Source: Mesorhizobium sp. | GTDB taxonomy: Bacteria; Pseudomonadota; Alphaproteobacteria; Rhizobiales; Rhizobiaceae | Assembly: GCF_004962925.1 (NCBI RefSeq) | Contig: NZ_SUEO01000038.1 | Span: 1-33,293 of the forward strand | DNA length: 33,293 bases | Reading direction: 5' to 3' | Notes under the pieces: generated by a model | Database searches by the model: none | Seen by the model: the letters and a program-made list of their open reading frames with translations, nothing else | What the model was told of the DNA's origin: nothing | Translations under genes and position numbers: made by a program | In this document: positions 31,332 through 33,293 of the stretch, in pieces | How the letters are laid out: every line of letters starts with the position of its first letter | How positions within the stretch are numbered: the first letter of the stretch is position 1

Positions 31332-32471
31332 ATGAGCCTTTCGCATTTTCGTATAACCCGATTTCAGTTCGCCCGCGACCGGGTAATCGGAGACAGTCAG
31401 GTTCGAACGGACGATGTCAACGTCGCCGCGCTTGAACTCGTTTCCGAAAGTGGCGAGGTGGGGCTGGGGTTCATCCAGACGCTCTTCAATCCCCTGCCTG
31501 ATCAGACGGAGATCGAGACTGTTTTCGAACATGAAGTTTGGCCGAGCCTGAAGGGACACAAGGCGATCGCGCTGGTTCACCGTGTGAACCGCCCGCGCGG
31601 CGGCAATCAACGGACTTACTCCCTGCCCTTTCACGAGGCGGTTCAGGTGGCGCTTTGGGATCTTGCGGCGAAAGAAGCTGGCCTGCCCCTTCATGTCCTG
31701 CTTGGCAGTCGCCGCAACCGCGTGGGTGCTTACGCCAGCGGCCTCGATTTCCACCTCGACGATGAAGCCTTCGTCTCCTTGTTCTCTCACGCGGCGTCGC
31801 TTGGCTACTCCGCCTTTAAGATCAAGGTCGGCCATCCGGATTTCGGCCGCGATCTGCAGCGCCTGGAACTGTTGAAGACCTGCGTGCCGGCTGGATCGAA
31901 AATCATGATCGATCCGAACGAGGCGTGGACTTCGAAGGAAGCTCTAATGAAGCTGGTGGCGATCCGCGATGCCGGCCACGATCTTCTGTGGGTCGAGGAT
32001 CCGATCCTGCGGCACGACTACGAAGGGTTAAGAACGCTCAGGCATGCAGTGACATGGACCCAGATCAACAGCGGGGAGTATCTGGATCTGCAGGGAAAAC
32101 GGCTTCTTCTCGAAGCTCACGCAGCCGATATCCTGAATGTCCACGGCCAGGTAACCGACGTCATGCGTATCGGCTGGCTGGCCGCTGAACTCGGAATCCC
32201 GGTCAGCATCGGCAACACTTTCCTGGAGGTCGGCGTGCATATGGCGGTCGCGCTTCCGGAGGTCGAATGGCTGGAATATTCGTTCCAGAATTTCGATCAT
32301 CTCGTGGATCAGCCCATCGAAATCCGCGACGGTTATGCCTATGCGCCCGACCGGCCGGGCCATGGACTGGTGCTCTCCGAAAAAGCGCGCGCGGAATGGG
32401 CGAGACCAAAGCGTCTGGCACGCTCGGAACTGGGTGCTGCGCCCGATAACCCGCGTCTTCCCAGAAAGTAA
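31332..32471 (+). CDS. Enolase-superfamily enzyme (mandelate racemase/muconate lactonizing type)
   Basis: The product is 379 residues with the capping domain followed by the TIM barrel. The three metal ligands are clear: Asp194 (Ile-Asp-Pro-Asn-Glu-Ala-Trp), Glu222 (Trp-Val-Glu-Asp-Pro) and Glu249 (Asn-Ser-Gly-Glu-Tyr). The second-strand bases are Lys163-Ile-Lys165. The late-barrel segment reads Ala-Asp-Ile-Leu-Asn-Val-His-Gly and later Val-Ser-Ile-Gly-Asn-Thr, so the usual Asp and His of mandelate racemase are not obvious. Relatives dehydrate or epimerise sugar acids. The start at 31332 has AAGG about eight bases upstream. It is divergent from the GntR gene and probably processes the solute taken up by the ABC transporter. 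Confidence 0.88.
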   Translation: MSLSHFRITRFQFARDRVIGDSQVRTDDVNVAALELVSESGEVGLGFIQTLFNPLPDQTEIETVFEHEVWPSLKGHKAIALVHRVNRPRGGNQRTYSLPFHEAVQVALWDLAAKEAGLPLHVLLGSRRNRVGAYASGLDFHLDDEAFVSLFSHAASLGYSAFKIKVGHPDFGRDLQRLELLKTCVPAGSKIMIDPNEAWTSKEALMKLVAIRDAGHDLLWVEDPILRHDYEGLRTLRHAVTWTQINSGEYLDLQGKRLLLEAHAADILNVHGQVTDVMRIGWLAAELGIPVSIGNTFLEVGVHMAVALPEVEWLEYSFQNFDHLVDQPIEIRDGYAYAPDRPGHGLVLSEKARAEWARPKRLARSELGAAPDNPRLPRK

Positions 32472-32566
32472 GCAGGAATAGATAAGCGAAATCCTGTGGG
32501 ACAGGACGGGTGCTGATCACGATAAGCGATCGGTCATGTCGGCCGCGTTATGTATGGCTGCACGCC

Positions 32567-33293
32567 TCAGCGAGGGAAAAGAACCTCACCCATTCCAAGC
32601 ACCGCGTTGTCGCCGCCATATTTTTGCGGCGCATTGCCCAGAAGCGGCCGTTTCAAAATACCCTCGGCGATCAGATGGCGATCGACGATGGCGGCGAAAA
32701 CGCTCTCCGGCGCGCCGCATTCGACGAAGCTCGGCGACAGACTTCTCGGCGCGCGATCGAGCAGGATCGAGCCGCGACGCATCAGATAGCCGGGCATTTC
32801 GCCGGTGCCGCCGGCCACCACCAGCGTGCCGGCGATCATGCGGCTGCCGGCATTGTCGCCTGAACCTTTCAGCACCGCGATCAGGCCGCGCCGCATGCGG
32901 TCGGCGGCAAAAGCGCCCGCTTTGCCCCTGACGATCAGCACGCCGCCATTCATGCCGGCCAGCTCCCCGGCGAGCGGCGCACCAAGGTGATCGCCGGCGT
33001 TGCCTGTTACTTCAAGCCTGCCGCCGCGCATGCCGGAGCCGGCATGCGGCCCCGCATTGCCTTCGATCGTGAGCGCGCCGCCGCGCATGGCACGCCCGGC
33101 CTGGGCGCCGGCATTGCCGACAACGCGAACCGAACCGCCCCGCATGCCTTCCGCCACGCGATCGAGGCGCGAACTCCCACCTTCGAACACGATGTCCAGC
33201 GGATCGTTGCCGGCGACGCGAAAAATATCGCCGACCTTCGATCCGTGCTTCGACATGCCAATCTGGATTCTTTCGATATCGCGCCTTTCGATC
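32567..33293 (-). CDS. fhcC: Formylmethanofuran dehydrogenase subunit C-like protein, 5' end outside window
   Basis: The frame is open from the right edge to a TGA at 32567, giving at least 241 residues. It is built of repeating Gly-rich turns (Met-Arg-Gly-Gly, Gly-Asn-Ala-Gly), the GXGXG beta-helix shared by FhcC/FwdC and the C-terminal domain of glutamate synthase. The run Gly-Glu-Leu-Ala-Gly-Met-Asn-Gly-Gly, then Asp-Arg-Met-Arg-Arg-Gly and Gly-Ser-Arg-Met-Ile-Ala-Gly-Thr-Leu-Val-Val, then Met-Arg-Arg-Gly-Ser-Ile-Leu-Leu, favours FhcC over the GlxC/MgsB branch. In methylotrophic bacteria FhcC belongs to the formyltransferase/hydrolase complex that releases formate from tetrahydromethanopterin-bound formyl. 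An internal ATG at 33256 is unlikely to be the start because the family-like sequence continues upstream to the edge. Confidence 0.8.
   Translation of the reverse strand, partial: IERRDIERIQIGMSKHGSKVGDIFRVAGNDPLDIVFEGGSSRLDRVAEGMRGGSVRVVGNAGAQAGRAMRGGALTIEGNAGPHAGSGMRGGRLEVTGNAGDHLGAPLAGELAGMNGGVLIVRGKAGAFAADRMRRGLIAVLKGSGDNAGSRMIAGTLVVAGGTGEMPGYLMRRGSILLDRAPRSLSPSFVECGAPESVFAAIVDRHLIAEGILKRPLLGNAPQKYGGDNAVLGMGEVLFPR

Overview
The window looks like a chromosomal segment of an alphaproteobacterium of the Rhizobiales, most likely Mesorhizobium or a close relative. This rests on high-GC coding DNA, a two-hairpin intergenic repeat at 17247-17376 of the kind scattered through Mesorhizobium genomes, many ABC and tripartite uptake systems under GntR/FCD regulators, and a formylmethanofuran-dehydrogenase-C-like gene at the right edge. 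These are recognitions from the sequence alone; no database was searched. I see no rRNA, tRNA, insertion sequence, phage gene or CRISPR array.

Left half (1-15852) is an exopolysaccharide or capsule locus. It holds the start of a heparinase II/III-type gene running off the left edge, a secreted GH5 glycosidase, an AsnB-type amidotransferase, two GT4 glycosyltransferases, a Wzx-like flippase, a Wzy-like polymerase, a Wzz-like chain-length protein without its kinase domain, and a protein with a GH43-like propeller domain. At its centre is an overlapping three-gene unit, wecB-wecC-wecG/tagA, predicted to make UDP-ManNAc, oxidise it to UDP-ManNAcA and transfer the product. Together they describe a Wzx/Wzy-type polymer probably containing N-acetylmannosaminuronic acid, perhaps amidated by the AsnB protein. 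The priming transferase, outer-membrane exporter and tyrosine kinase are not in the window. Genes alternate strands repeatedly, so the locus must use many separate promoters.

Right half (16008-33293) is a set of small catabolic modules. (i) uxuA, mannonate dehydratase, is followed by the repeat element. (ii) tctC-tctB-tctA is a tripartite tricarboxylate-type transporter with an intrinsic terminator after the binding-protein gene. (iii) A DJ-1/PfpI gene and a GntR/FCD regulator stand divergent from an operon of iron alcohol dehydrogenase, succinate-semialdehyde-type dehydrogenase and alpha/beta hydrolase. This resembles the gamma-butyrolactone/4-hydroxybutyrate operon of Agrobacterium with the lactonase replaced. 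(iv) A second GntR/FCD regulator lies upstream of a CUT1 sugar ABC transporter (binding protein, two permeases, ATPase) and divergent from an enolase-superfamily enzyme. The palindrome CTGAT-NN-ATCAG occurs in both promoters of this last unit. (v) A partial fhcC-like gene ends the window and points to tetrahydromethanopterin-linked C1 metabolism beyond it.

The most promising unexplained items are the GHB-like operon with an alpha/beta hydrolase, the paired operators with an enolase lacking the usual His-Asp pair, and the ManNAcA-plus-amidotransferase polysaccharide with its propeller protein.
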